Below the pieces are notes generated by a model. It ran no database searches and was not told where the DNA came from. It worked only from the letters and a program-made list of their open reading frames with translations. From Kiloniella laminariae (GTDB lineage Bacteria > Pseudomonadota > Alphaproteobacteria > Kiloniellales > Kiloniellaceae): a stretch of 64,000 nt of DNA. Below are positions 16,792-26,453 of the stretch, piece after piece (the first letter of the stretch is position 1; each line of letters opens with the position of its first letter). Location of the stretch: the NCBI RefSeq assembly GCF_027214005.1, contig NZ_JAPWGY010000001.1, forward strand, positions 620,001-684,000, read 5' to 3'. A program made the translations under genes and the position numbers.

Positions 16792-18387
16792 CTAGCTCCC
16801 CAGTTTGCTCAGGATGGATTCAACTTCCATGAGGTTACTGCTCAGGTCATCGGCCCAGTCGCTGTTCATCAGGGCCAGCATCAGTGTCTGGCTTTGTTCC
16901 AGTTGGGCACGGGCGGCGGTTTTCTGGTCCTGATCTAGCAGGATCATGCCGCTGTAATAGGTGGCAAAGGCGATGTAGGCCCGGTGGGCGGGCTCTTCCG
17001 GTTCGTTTTGAACAAGGGGATCGGCGTTACTGACAACGGATTGGAAGTGGGACAGAGCCGCGGTGGTGTCGCCCAGGGCCTGCTGTTCTTCGCCAAGGTT
17101 CAGATGCACTGTATAGATTGCCATGGACCAGAGATGGTTTTCCGGAGCCAGTTCCCGGAGTTCCTGCAGAGCAGCCATGGCGGCCTCAAAGTGGGTCAGG
17201 GCTGTCTGGTGGTCGGTCTGATCTGACCTGATATTACCGATCCGGTGCTGCAGGGCAAAGAGCTGGTGCAGGTTGTTTTCCCGGCTTGCCTTGTCTGCAG
17301 CCGGGCTGTTGCCAAGCTCGGCGGTGTAGAAATCAATGGCGGCCTGAAAATTGCGGGCGGCGTCGTCGGGATGGTCCTGATCACGCTGAAGATCCCCGGT
17401 CATGGTATGGAGAAGAGAGAGGTTCGCCAGCAGCAGGCTTTTGAGCTGGGGGGCGCGCTCGATCATGACCCGGGCCGTCGCCAGGGCGTTCTCGTAACTG
17501 GTAATAGCGGCTTCCTTGTTATCCTGCTGTTCGTACAGATGACCGATCGTTGAATGAAGTTTGTACTGGGAATAAAGCAGTCGGGGTTCTTCGGGGAAAG
17601 TTGCAGCAAGAACAGTGCCCCCATCCAGCGCGGCCTGATAGCTGAGCAGAGCGGCAGCAAGATCGCCTTTGCTTTCGTGGACTTCCCCGGTCTTGTTATG
17701 CAGGGCGGTCAGAATGAAATGATTGCCGATTTTGTCCGGTTCCCGAGCCAAAATTTCTCCGGCGAGCTCTATTGCCGGACGGTAAAGCTCGAGGGCTTTG
17801 TCCCACTGGTCTGTCGCCTGATAGATCTCTCCCTTGCGGTGCAGGTTGTCGCGATGGTCGGCCTGCCAGTCAAGAGAGTCCGGGGTCCTGGCCAGTGCCC
17901 GCCGGATTATTTCCTGCTCGCTGGCGAGAGCGGCCAGAGCCAGAAGAGCATTGCCCCGCCGTTGCTCCAGATTCCCGATTTGAGAATAAACACGGGCAAG
18001 ATCCTGTTGCCACGCGTCGTTGTCGGGGTTTTTCTGGCTTAAAAGTTCAGCAAGGGTCAATGCTTTCTGAAGCTTGTCAAAGGCCTGATCCAGCTGGCCG
18101 CGGTCCCGGCTTTCCAGTGCCTGGCGGGTATAGTCCTTAAGCTGTCGGGCAGTTTCGATGTCAAGACGTGTTGGGGGGCAGTCAGAAAGGACGTAGGGTT
18201 TCCCAAGGTTGTCGGCGACAGTGCAGACCAGTGCAAGTCCCTGGTTGCCCGGAACAAAACCCCAGACCAGCAGGCCGGTTGCCAAAAGACCTGCCGTAAT
18301 CACTTTGCCCCGATTCCGGGTCCAGTGGGGGCGGGTCCAGTGTTGTCGGGTAAAACCGCTTGATCCTGTCTGCTCTGAATTTTCCAT
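16792..18387 (-). CDS. Membrane-anchored TPR-repeat protein
   Basis: A 531-residue protein. A short basic cytoplasmic N-terminus is followed by one membrane helix (VITAGLLATGLLVWGFVPG, residues ~29-47), then a large, probably periplasmic domain made of tetratricopeptide repeats. Repeats are recognisable as LARVYSQIGNLEQRRGNALLA, GEVHESKGDLAAALLSYQAAL and GHLYEQQDNKEAAITSYENAL. TPRs scaffold protein-protein contacts; the partner is unknown. Its stop overlaps the ribosome-binding region of the sulfotransferase, so the two are translationally linked. Confidence 0.85.
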   Translation of the reverse strand: MENSEQTGSSGFTRQHWTRPHWTRNRGKVITAGLLATGLLVWGFVPGNQGLALVCTVADNLGKPYVLSDCPPTRLDIETARQLKDYTRQALESRDRGQLDQAFDKLQKALTLAELLSQKNPDNDAWQQDLARVYSQIGNLEQRRGNALLALAALASEQEIIRRALARTPDSLDWQADHRDNLHRKGEIYQATDQWDKALELYRPAIELAGEILAREPDKIGNHFILTALHNKTGEVHESKGDLAAALLSYQAALDGGTVLAATFPEEPRLLYSQYKLHSTIGHLYEQQDNKEAAITSYENALATARVMIERAPQLKSLLLANLSLLHTMTGDLQRDQDHPDDAARNFQAAIDFYTAELGNSPAADKASRENNLHQLFALQHRIGNIRSDQTDHQTALTHFEAAMAALQELRELAPENHLWSMAIYTVHLNLGEEQQALGDTTAALSHFQSVVSNADPLVQNEPEEPAHRAYIAFATYYSGMILLDQDQKTAARAQLEQSQTLMLALMNSDWADDLSSNLMEVESILSKLGS

Positions 18388-18641
18388 GCCTGAAACCCCC
18401 GTTTGATACGCGTGGCCTGATTGTTTTTCGGCCTTTGCGTGTAAGAGGTGACGATATCACCCGCAAAAGAAATCGGGCAAGGGCAAAAACAGGACGGCAC
18501 CAGCGAGAATTTCCGCAGTAAAATACCTGAACAACACACTCGGGATTATTGACAGATCCTGTGAAGAGGCGTACCAATTACTTATATCTGTAGCTATGGC
18601 TACATTTCTGAGTTTGTGCATGATTGCGGGTGTGGTGTTCG
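18388..18641. promoter_or_regulatory. Divergent promoter region of TPR/sulfotransferase and multicopper oxidase
   Basis: About 250 bases between divergent start codons. No distinct operator is visible. The Shine-Dalgarno before the multicopper oxidase start is poor. Confidence 0.4.
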
Positions 18642-19817
18642 ATGAAGTTTTTTAAATCCCTGAAGACAAAAATAACCCAGATCAAGCCGGTCAATCCGGT
18701 CAGGCGGCGCTTGCTGGGTGGCGGCTTTCTGGCGGGGGGGCTGGTTGCCTTGACGGCTTCGGGTTCAGCGCGGGCGCAGAGCCACGACAATCACTCGACA
18801 CCCGAGGGCAGCGCTACAGCGCCAAAGGACCCGGCAGCGCAGGAAAAAATGCGCATGCAACATGGGGGCATGACCACAGTGGGCGAGGTTGATCATGCGC
18901 GCAACGGGTTCCATCCCGTGGAAATGCTGACCGACTGGGACCGGGGCGTGGCCTCGACCCTGCCGGATGGCCGGACCCTGCGCGAGTTCGAGATCACCGC
19001 CGAAGACAAGGAAATCGAGATTGCCCCGGGGATCTTCTTTCCGGCCTGGACCTATAATGGCCGGGTACCGGGGCCGACCCTGCGCGTGACCGAAGGCGAT
19101 GTGGTGCGTATCCGCTTTACCAATAACAGCTCCATGCCGCACACCATGCATTTCCACGGTATTCACGCCGCGCGAATGGACGGGGTGCCGGGGGCGGGTG
19201 AAGCCATGCCGGGCGAAGAGTTTACCTATGAATTCGATGCCAAGCCTTTTGGCTGTCACCTCTATCACTGTCATTCCTTTCCGCTGAAGCGCCACATGCA
19301 AAAGGGGCTGTACGGGGCCTTTATCGTCGATCCCGATCCGGAAAAACACCGCGACAACCCGGCCGATTATGCGGTGGCCCGTTCGCGCCTGCTCGGCACG
19401 CCAGAGAACGATCACTGGCAGGAATTCATCATGGTCATGAACGGCTTTGATACCAACTTTGACGAAGAAAACGAGATTTACGCGGTCAATTCCATCGCCC
19501 ATGCCTATAGCAACGAACCGATCCGCGTGGACAAGGCACGCCCGATCCGGGTCTATCTGGTCAATGTGACCGAGTTTGACCCGATCAACTCGTTCCATCT
19601 GCACGGCAACTTCTTTGACTATTACGACCACGGCACCACGCTGTCGCCGACACTCCGGATCGTTGATACCGTAATGCAGTGTCAGGCCCAGCGCGGCATT
19701 ATCGAGATTTCCTTCGCCGAACATGAAAACGGCAACTATATGTTCCACGCCCATCAGGCCGAATTTGCCGAACTGGGCTGGATGAGCCTCTTCCAGGTGG
19801 AAGGAGAAGACGCATGA
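18642..19817 (+). CDS. Tat-exported multicopper oxidase
   Basis: A 391-residue cupredoxin enzyme. The N-terminus has a twin-arginine-like signal (VRRRLLGGGFLAGGLVALTA, cleavage after ARA), then a His-rich linker. Copper ligands are visible as HTMHFHGIHAARM, GCHLYHCHSFPLKRHMQKG, SFHLHGNFF and MFHAHQAEFAELGWM. The size suits a short two- or three-domain laccase or nitrite-reductase-like oxidase. It acts in the periplasm, probably oxidising metal ions or phenolics. The stop overlaps the start of the ZIP gene by four bases (ATGA), so the two are coupled and a metal-related role is likely. Confidence 0.88.
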   Translation: MKFFKSLKTKITQIKPVNPVRRRLLGGGFLAGGLVALTASGSARAQSHDNHSTPEGSATAPKDPAAQEKMRMQHGGMTTVGEVDHARNGFHPVEMLTDWDRGVASTLPDGRTLREFEITAEDKEIEIAPGIFFPAWTYNGRVPGPTLRVTEGDVVRIRFTNNSSMPHTMHFHGIHAARMDGVPGAGEAMPGEEFTYEFDAKPFGCHLYHCHSFPLKRHMQKGLYGAFIVDPDPEKHRDNPADYAVARSRLLGTPENDHWQEFIMVMNGFDTNFDEENEIYAVNSIAHAYSNEPIRVDKARPIRVYLVNVTEFDPINSFHLHGNFFDYYDHGTTLSPTLRIVDTVMQCQAQRGIIEISFAEHENGNYMFHAHQAEFAELGWMSLFQVEGEDA

Positions 19818-21016
19818 GCACCCGGCCTTCCAAATCAGGTACTTCAGCCTCCGGTCCCGGTTCGTTACGCAGTCTTGCCTGGCTCTTGTTGCCGCTGATT
19901 GGTCTCGGCCTGTTTCTGGTCCTTCTGTTTCGCAGTGATCCGCTGGCGCTGTTGTCCGATATGGCACCACCGCTGGAAGAGCTGACGGTTGAGCAGACCC
20001 TGCTGGATGACAACGGGATTACACTCTGGGTCCGGGCCGACGGGTCTGAACCGATGCACATTGCCCAGATCCAGGTCGACGGTGCCTTCTGGCAGTTCAG
20101 CCAGACCCCGGCCGGGCCGATTGACCGGCTGGATCTGGTGCGGCTGGACCTGCCTTATCCCTGGGTTGCGGGCGAGCCGCATTTTATCACGCTGATTACC
20201 AACAGCGGCACGACCTTTGATCACGAAATCGCCGTGGCGCTCCCCAGCCCCAAGGCATCGGCTGAACAGTTTATCGGTCTGGCGGTGATCGGGATCTTTA
20301 TCGGGCTGGTGCCGGTGGCCTTGGGCATGCTGAGTTATCCGGCCTTGCGCCGATCCGGCAGTGGCAGCCTGCAGTTTTTACTGGCGTTGACGGTTGGTCT
20401 GCTGGTGTTCCTGCTGATTGATACACTGGGCGAGGCGCTGGAGCTGGCAGATGAAGCCGCGGGGGCCTTCAAGTCCCCGACCTTGGTCTGGGCCGCCGCC
20501 ATCGGAACCTTTTTGCTGCTGCTGGTGATCGGTCGCCGCAAAGGCGAAGCCCCCACAGGTACCGGGCTGGCAGGGTATCTGTCCCTGGGCATTGGTCTGC
20601 ACAATCTGGGCGAAGGTCTGGCGGTGGGTGCGGCCTTTGCCGTGGGGGAAACCGCGCTGGGGACCTTCCTGCTGGTCGGTTTTGTCCTGCATAACATTAC
20701 CGAGGGTATCGGCATCGTCGCGCCGCTGGTCAACAAACGCCCGGCGACCTGGGTTTTTGTCGCTCTCGCCCTGCTGGCCGGATTACCGGCTGTCTTCGGG
20801 GTCTGGGTCGGGGCCTTTGCCTTTGCCCCGCAGTGGGCTTCGCTGTTTTTCGCCATCGGTGCCGGGGCAATCCTGCAGGTGGTCTTTGAAGTCTCGGCCT
20901 ATCTGTCCCGCCGTTCTGCCGAAGCGGGAGGCAGCTGGCTGTCACTCACCAGTCTGTCCGGCTTTCTGGTCGGCCTGGCGGTGATGTACGGCACGGCATT
21001 GCTGGTGACGGCCTAG
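19814..21016 (+). CDS. ZIP-family metal transporter with N-terminal extracytoplasmic domain
   Basis: A 400-residue membrane protein. One N-terminal helix (SLAWLLLPLIGLGLFLVLL) anchors a ~110-residue beta-rich domain (EQTLLDDNGITLWVRADGSE). Then come about eight helices of the ZIP fold with the metal-site helix GIGLHNLGEGLAVGAAFAVGE (residues ~256-276) and VLHNITEGIGIVAPL in the next helix. ZIP proteins move Zn, Fe or Mn into the cytoplasm. The fused extracytoplasmic domain is unusual for the family and, with the coupled multicopper oxidase, suggests oxidation-linked metal handling (inference). Confidence 0.85.
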   Translation: MSTRPSKSGTSASGPGSLRSLAWLLLPLIGLGLFLVLLFRSDPLALLSDMAPPLEELTVEQTLLDDNGITLWVRADGSEPMHIAQIQVDGAFWQFSQTPAGPIDRLDLVRLDLPYPWVAGEPHFITLITNSGTTFDHEIAVALPSPKASAEQFIGLAVIGIFIGLVPVALGMLSYPALRRSGSGSLQFLLALTVGLLVFLLIDTLGEALELADEAAGAFKSPTLVWAAAIGTFLLLLVIGRRKGEAPTGTGLAGYLSLGIGLHNLGEGLAVGAAFAVGETALGTFLLVGFVLHNITEGIGIVAPLVNKRPATWVFVALALLAGLPAVFGVWVGAFAFAPQWASLFFAIGAGAILQVVFEVSAYLSRRSAEAGGSWLSLTSLSGFLVGLAVMYGTALLVTA

Positions 21017-21112
21017 GGGATGATGGTCGGGGTATTAATCCCTGGGGCATGAACGGCCCAAGAAAGTATCGGGCCACGTAATTAACAACCTGTCAGCTTT
21101 GGGTAAATCGTC

Positions 21113-21155
21113 AAGCAGGGTGCGCTTTCCAAACGAAAGCGCACCCTGCTTTTTG
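21113..21155 (+). terminator. Strong rho-independent terminator after the ZIP gene
   Basis: A perfect stem of about 17 bp, AAGCAGGGTGCGCTTTC with GAAAGCGCACCCTGCTT, has a five-base loop and runs into TTTTG. It ends the oxidase/ZIP transcript. Confidence 0.85.
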
Positions 21156-21383
21156 TGTCGGCTCTTTCATCCATATTCAGAAACCGTGGTGATGATGCCA
21201 GTCCCAACCCGGGTTCAGAATCCCCCTGTTACAAGACTTCTTTCAAGCGAGTGCAACGCGATGATAATCATTTTTTAACCATTTATTCTATATGATCAAA
21301 ATGTAACTTATAGTTGTGGCTAAATATATAAATTAACGGCGTATATTCTGTGCATATTTCGCACAAACAAAGGATGACGTGCC
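21156..21383. promoter_or_regulatory. AT-rich leader of the c-di-GMP/two-component operon
   Basis: The second half (about 21260-21350) is very A+T-rich and includes TATAT-like segments suitable for a promoter. AAAGGATG precedes the TTG start at 21384. No operator is recognised. Confidence 0.4.
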
Positions 21384-23084
21384 TTGAATTTATTGCTTAT
21401 TGATGACGATATGGTTGATCGTGCGAATACCGTTCGTACTTTGAACCGCTCTGGTTATAGGTTGAATATTACCGAGGCAGAGACAGCGGAAGATGGACTC
21501 GGTCAGTATAAAAAAGCAACCTATGATATCGTTCTTCTGGATTATCAGCTGCCGACGATGACCGGGCTGGATCTGCTTAAACTTTTCCATTCCAATTCCC
21601 AGGAATGCCATGCGGTTGTGATGATCAGCAATTATGATGACGAAGACCTGGCGATCTCCTGCATCGAGAATGGGGCGCAGGATTTTATCCCGAAAAGCGA
21701 GCTGTCTTCTTCGCGTCTGATCCGCGCAATCATGCATGCGAAAGAGCGTTACAAGATTGACCAGCAGCTGCGTCGCAGCCATGAACAACTGAAGGTCATG
21801 GCCGAGCGGGATGCGCTGACCGGGCTGTCAAACCGCTATGTTTTTGAAGAGGCAATGACCACGGCTATTCCCCGGGCAGAGCGGCAGGGGGTTCGTCTGG
21901 CTTTGCTGATGCTGGATCTGGACTGTTTTAAAGTCGTCAATGATACCCTTGGGCATGCGGCGGGTGATCGGTTGCTGGTTGAGGTGGCCAAGAGATTAAG
22001 TTCCCAGGTTCGCGGTGGAGATCTGCTCTGTCGTCTTGGTGGAGACGAGTTCGCCATTCTGGTTGATAATTTGGTCGATCCGATCATGATGCGTCAGTTC
22101 TCTCAGCGGATTTTCTCGGCCTTTTCGACCCCCTTTATTCTGGAAGAGATCGAGTTTTCCATTTCAGCCAGTATCGGGATTGCGATCTATCCTGATTGTG
22201 CCCAGGATGCGATGCAGCTGATGAAATGCGCCGATGTCGCGATGTACCGGTCCAAAGAGAAGGGGCGCAACAGGGCAAGCTATTATTCCCAGTCGCTGCA
22301 CGAAGAGGTTTCCCGGCGCATAGAGCTTGAACGCGAACTGCGTCGTGCAGCTGTTGAAAATGAATTCGTTCTCTATTACCAGCCCCAGGTCGACTGTATG
22401 TCCGAAAAGCTGGTTGGCGCAGAAGCCCTGATCCGGTGGCAGCACCCTGAAAAGGGATTGATCAGCCCGGTGGAGTTTATCCCCATCGCCGAAGAAATTG
22501 GCCTGATTCCCAAAATCGGAGACTGGGTCCTGGAGACGGCCTGTGCCCAGCTACAGCGCTGGAACAAAAACACGGCAGGTTATGGTGATAACTTTTCTAT
22601 CTCGGTCAACATCTCGGCGCTGGAGCTGAACCAGCAGGGTTTCTTTGCAAAAGTTGAAAGGGTGATTGAGCAGTACGAGATATCGCCCCAATTGCTTGAG
22701 CTGGAGATTACTGAAAGCACCCTGATCAATTCCACTCCCGAAACGGCCCAGATCCTCAAAGCGCTTTCCGACTATGGCATTACGCTGTCTCTTGATGATT
22801 TTGGCACGGGGTATTCTTCCCTGTCGCAATTACAGGTCTATCCTTTTGAGGTTTTGAAAGTTGACCGCTCGTTTGTGCAATCGATTGAAGATAATGACGA
22901 TGGTGCCCTGTTTCTGGAAGCCATCAATGCCCTGGCCCGGGTCTTGGGGATCAAGACTGTGGTAGAGGGCGTCGAGAGGGAAACACAGAAAATGTGGTGT
23001 CAAAAGCTCGGGTTTGACCGGATGCAGGGGTATTATTTTGCCAAACCTATGCCCACTGCCATGTTTGAAAAACAGTTCTTGTGA
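21384..23084 (+). CDS. REC-GGDEF-EAL response regulator (c-di-GMP turnover)
   Basis: A 566-residue cytoplasmic regulator. The receiver domain (1-125) has acidic D7-D9, phosphoacceptor D53 and K104. The GGDEF domain has intact catalytic GGDEF at 219-223 and an inhibitory I-site RGGD at 210-213. The EAL domain starts with EAL at 347-349 and has LDDFGTGYSSLSQL later. Both synthase and phosphodiesterase signatures are therefore intact. The start is TTG 21384 after AAAGGATG. It is followed by a CHASE kinase and a lone receiver on the same strand, most likely one signalling operon. Confidence 0.93.
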   Translation: MNLLLIDDDMVDRANTVRTLNRSGYRLNITEAETAEDGLGQYKKATYDIVLLDYQLPTMTGLDLLKLFHSNSQECHAVVMISNYDDEDLAISCIENGAQDFIPKSELSSSRLIRAIMHAKERYKIDQQLRRSHEQLKVMAERDALTGLSNRYVFEEAMTTAIPRAERQGVRLALLMLDLDCFKVVNDTLGHAAGDRLLVEVAKRLSSQVRGGDLLCRLGGDEFAILVDNLVDPIMMRQFSQRIFSAFSTPFILEEIEFSISASIGIAIYPDCAQDAMQLMKCADVAMYRSKEKGRNRASYYSQSLHEEVSRRIELERELRRAAVENEFVLYYQPQVDCMSEKLVGAEALIRWQHPEKGLISPVEFIPIAEEIGLIPKIGDWVLETACAQLQRWNKNTAGYGDNFSISVNISALELNQQGFFAKVERVIEQYEISPQLLELEITESTLINSTPETAQILKALSDYGITLSLDDFGTGYSSLSQLQVYPFEVLKVDRSFVQSIEDNDDGALFLEAINALARVLGIKTVVEGVERETQKMWCQKLGFDRMQGYYFAKPMPTAMFEKQFL

Positions 23085-23169
23085 CATCTCCTGTCAGAGA
23101 TAAAGCAAGAAAACCCAGAACCGAAAGCAAACCGGGGAAACTGTGATGATTGTATCAGGGGAATTATAG

Positions 23170-24948
23170 ATGGATGGGCTGAATGAAGCCCGCCTGTTCC
23201 ACCGGGAACAGCGGAGCAAGTATCTTCGGGGGACGCGATTGCACTGGGCGCACTGGTGTGTGGTTTTCCTCTCGATTATCCTGACCGTCAGCGCCTGGTA
23301 TATATCTGACCAGCAGGTTCTCCAGCGTAGTCAGGAGAAGTTTACCCGTGAGTCCAGCCAGGTGATCGAACTGGTCAAGGAACGGATGGGACTTTACGAA
23401 AATGCGCTTTGGGGCGGGGTGGCTTTTATCGACGCCAATGGGGGAGATGTCAGTTACGACGACTGGTTTTCCTATGCCAGCAGCCTGCGGATCGAACAGG
23501 TCTTTCCCGGTATAAACGGAATTGGTGTAATTTATAACATTGATCCGTCCCGGCTTGACTCTTTTCTGGAACAGCAGCGGGTGGCACGTCCGGATTTTGC
23601 CCTGCATCCTCAACACACCCAGCCGGAATACTGGCCCATTACCTATATTGAACCTGAAGGTCCAAACAAAAGGGCTGTGGGGCTGGATGTCGCTTTCGAA
23701 GCGAACCGCTATAGTGCGATTAACAAGGCCCGTGACAGCGGGAAGGCACAGATTACTGCGCCGATTGCCCTGGTCCAGGATGCGTCGAGTACTCCGGGAT
23801 TTCTGTTTTATACGCCCTTTTACCGCAACGGTACAAAGCCGGCCAGTCTTTCGGAACGGCATCGTGAAATTGTCGGGGTAACCTATGCCCCCTTTACCAT
23901 GTACAAATTGATGGAAGGGATACTGGATCGCCGGAAAAGGCAGCTGCTGGTCAAGATATCCGATCAGAGTGAGCAGCTTTTTGATGATATCGTCAATGCT
24001 CGGGAAGAAGAGATCAATCAGGATCCGGATCCCCTGTTTCGTCGCCAGGAAGAGGTGGCGATGTATGGTCGGGCCTGGACATTTGATATCGAATCAGACC
24101 TGTCCTTTCGGGAAAGTGTTGCCAACAGCCAGCCTGCTTTCATTCTGACCGGAGGGCTGATTATTGACAGTCTTCTGTTTGGTTTCTTTGTTTATCTGGC
24201 CCGTGGCAATCGCCGGGCTCTTTCCTATGCCGAAGAGTTGACGGTAGCTCTGGACAGTCTCAAGGAACAGTCTGTGCGGCTGGAGAAATCCAATGCCGAC
24301 CTGGAACAGTTTACCTATGTTGCCTCCCACGATCTCAAGGCCCCACTGAATTCGATCAAGCAGATCGTCGGCTGGCTGGAAGAAGACTGTCAGGATGTCT
24401 TGCCTGAGGAATCAAAAAAACATCTGGAGCTGCTCACTACCCGCTGTACCAGAATGATGAAGCTTTTGACCGATCTTCTGGAATATGCCCGGATAGATCG
24501 CCGGGAATACAGCGATGAGCCGATCATCCTCAAAGATCTGACGCGGGATATTCTGTTTTTGCTTGGGGTCGAAGACAGATTTATCTGTGAGGTGCCGGAA
24601 GATCCAATCCTGATCCCGCGATCGGTCTTTGATGTTGTCCTGCGCAACCTGATTTCCAATGCCATCAAACATCACCATGACGATCACGGAAAAATCGTTA
24701 TTCGCAGCGAGATCGGTGAAAACGGGCGGTTTTTCTATGTTGAGGATGACGGACCGGGAATACCCGATGACCTGCATTCAAAAGCGCTGGAAATGTTTCA
24801 GACTCTCAAGCCACGCGACCAGGTTGAAGGCAGTGGCATGGGACTGGCCCTGGTGAAGAAGCTGATTGAATATCACGGGGGCTATCTGTCCCTTGAAACC
24901 GGTCGCAAAGTCGGGACCTGCATTGTTATTTTTTGGCCACATGTCTAG
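23170..24948 (+). CDS. CHASE-domain sensor histidine kinase
   Basis: A 592-residue membrane kinase. One helix at ~27-47 is followed by a periplasmic CHASE domain (~75-275, with WGGVAFIDANGG, VFPGINGIGVIYNI and FLFYTPFYRNG) and a second helix at ~320-340. A coiled coil leads to the HisKA domain with YVASHDLKAPLNSIKQ (phosphoacceptor His387), the N-box RNLISNAIKHHHDD and ATP motifs VEDDGPGIP and GSGMGLALV. The last few residues follow G2 closely, so no receiver is fused. AGGGG precedes the ATG at eight bases. It probably phosphorylates one or both receivers encoded next to it. Confidence 0.92.
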   Translation: MDGLNEARLFHREQRSKYLRGTRLHWAHWCVVFLSIILTVSAWYISDQQVLQRSQEKFTRESSQVIELVKERMGLYENALWGGVAFIDANGGDVSYDDWFSYASSLRIEQVFPGINGIGVIYNIDPSRLDSFLEQQRVARPDFALHPQHTQPEYWPITYIEPEGPNKRAVGLDVAFEANRYSAINKARDSGKAQITAPIALVQDASSTPGFLFYTPFYRNGTKPASLSERHREIVGVTYAPFTMYKLMEGILDRRKRQLLVKISDQSEQLFDDIVNAREEEINQDPDPLFRRQEEVAMYGRAWTFDIESDLSFRESVANSQPAFILTGGLIIDSLLFGFFVYLARGNRRALSYAEELTVALDSLKEQSVRLEKSNADLEQFTYVASHDLKAPLNSIKQIVGWLEEDCQDVLPEESKKHLELLTTRCTRMMKLLTDLLEYARIDRREYSDEPIILKDLTRDILFLLGVEDRFICEVPEDPILIPRSVFDVVLRNLISNAIKHHHDDHGKIVIRSEIGENGRFFYVEDDGPGIPDDLHSKALEMFQTLKPRDQVEGSGMGLALVKKLIEYHGGYLSLETGRKVGTCIVIFWPHV

Positions 24949-25026
24949 CCGGAAACAAACATGGGTGCAGAGCTGAACGCCGGAACTGAACTGTCGATGA
25001 TTGCTAACAGAACAACGGGTTTTCTG

Positions 25027-25491
25027 ATGAATCGAATTACCAAAGAAGTCAGCCTGCTGCTGGTTGAAGACGATGATGTTGACGCGACCTCGGTCGAACG
25101 CAGCTTTTTGAAACAGCGGATTGGCAATTCTGTTCTGCGTGCCCATGACGGGCTCGAAGCCTATGAAATGCTCCGTCAGAAAAAAATCCTTAAACCCTTT
25201 ATCATCCTGCTTGATCTTCAGATGCCCCGGATGACCGGGCTGGAGTTTCTCTCTGTCATCAGAAAAGATCCAGAATTTACAGATTCCATTATCTTTGTCC
25301 TGACAACCTCCAAGGCTGATGAAGATCTGGTTGCTAGTTATAACCATCAGGTGGCAGGATATTTTGTGAAGCAGGAAGCAGGGAAAAACTTTATTGATGT
25401 GGTGACGATGCTCGACAGTTACTGGAAAATCATCCATTTTCCTGAGTGTGCCGAGAAAAATGCCTCTTCTTTAAATACGGATTTGAAATAG
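25027..25491 (+). CDS. Single-domain response regulator (Rcp1-like)
   Basis: A ~154-residue lone receiver. It has the acidic cluster VEDDDVDA, phosphoacceptor Asp63 in LLDLQMPRMTG, T in FVLTTSKADED and Lys in YFVKQEAGKNF. The DDxD insertion and overall length match Rcp1-type receivers that often pair with HK families of this class. The ATG at 25027 matches the family start; upstream ATGs at 24961 and 24997 are in frame and would add up to 22 residues. It lies ~80 bases after the CHASE kinase and is its likely partner. Confidence 0.88.
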   Translation: MNRITKEVSLLLVEDDDVDATSVERSFLKQRIGNSVLRAHDGLEAYEMLRQKKILKPFIILLDLQMPRMTGLEFLSVIRKDPEFTDSIIFVLTTSKADEDLVASYNHQVAGYFVKQEAGKNFIDVVTMLDSYWKIIHFPECAEKNASSLNTDLK

Positions 25492-25617
25492 GGGTCAGAA
25501 ACAGGAAGCCGGGCTTCTTTCCGTGATTTACCCCAGGATTTACCCCAGAGCAGGGAAAGCTTCCTGCAGCAGGGTGCGGTGTGATCTGTCTCTCCCCTTG
25601 CTCTACGAACCTCTCTT

Positions 25618-26340
25618 TTACCCCACGACCCCGCGCAAGAGATATCCGACACCATAAGATACCGCGGCGGCCAGACCGCCGATCAGCAGGGTTTCACTTC
25701 CCGAGCGCCACCAGGGGGCAAGAGACCAGCGGCTTTTGACCATACCGGTGAGGAAAAAGACTGCTGCCGTCAAAAGGGCTGACGTTGTAAAGGCGTTTTC
25801 AAGTCCGAGAATAAAGGGCGCCAGCGGGATTGCGCCGCAGAGAAAAAAAGCGCTGAAGGTCACAAGAGCCGAGCGCAGGGGATCACGGGATACCGGAGAA
25901 ATACCGTATTCCTCGGCCAGCATGGTGTTGATCCAGAGTTCCTCGTTAGAGGTGATTGCGTCGGTGGCTTCTTCCAGCGTGCTGCCTTGCAGACCTTTGG
26001 CAATCAGGATTTGCCGGATTTCCTCGCGCTCGCCTTCTGGTACCTGGCGGATATGTTTGCGTTCGATCTCACGCAACCTTTCGGCATCGTCCAGTTCTGA
26101 TTTGGTGGCGCTATAGTTCCCGGCTGCCATGGAAAAGCCGTCGGCCAGAAGGTTGGCAACCCCGAGGATCAGGATTACCCGCAAGGAAAGCTGGGCCCCG
26201 ACCACACCCGAGACCACGGCAAAGGTGGTGACAGCCCCGTCAATACTGCCGTAGACCCAATCACGCAGGTAGTTTACGGAAGTTTCTTCGGCCAGTCTGG
26301 CCTGAATGGCTGTTTGGGAATGCTCGTGTTCCAGTTTCAT
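25618..26340 (-). CDS. VIT/CCC1-family iron or manganese transporter
   Basis: A 240-residue membrane protein with five predicted helices. The family signature YLRDWVYGSIDGAVTTFAVVSGVVGA is at the N-terminus, followed by ANLLADGFSMAAGNY with the helix-2 residues typical of VIT1/CCC1. A cytoplasmic Glu-rich helical segment (ERLREIERKHIRQVPEGEREE) corresponds to the metal-binding domain. It moves Fe(II) or Mn(II) out of the cytoplasm. The ATG at 26340 follows GAGGG; the frame extends 24 codons upstream without homology. Confidence 0.9.
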   Translation of the reverse strand: MKLEHEHSQTAIQARLAEETSVNYLRDWVYGSIDGAVTTFAVVSGVVGAQLSLRVILILGVANLLADGFSMAAGNYSATKSELDDAERLREIERKHIRQVPEGEREEIRQILIAKGLQGSTLEEATDAITSNEELWINTMLAEEYGISPVSRDPLRSALVTFSAFFLCGAIPLAPFILGLENAFTTSALLTAAVFFLTGMVKSRWSLAPWWRSGSETLLIGGLAAAVSYGVGYLLRGVVG

Positions 26341-26453
26341 GACGCCCTCTTGTACCTGTTTGCCTGAAATTTTATGGGGAAGGATTTGTAAATAAAAGCA
26401 ACAAGTTGTCACAGGGTATAAATGACAGGGGGGTGACAGCGTGGTGAGAGAGG

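Noticed and set aside
18765-19970. 401-codon minus-strand frame opposite the multicopper oxidase/ZIP genes
   Set aside because: It mirrors two well-supported plus-strand genes with copper ligands and ZIP motifs; its translation is His/Arg-rich without any family signal.
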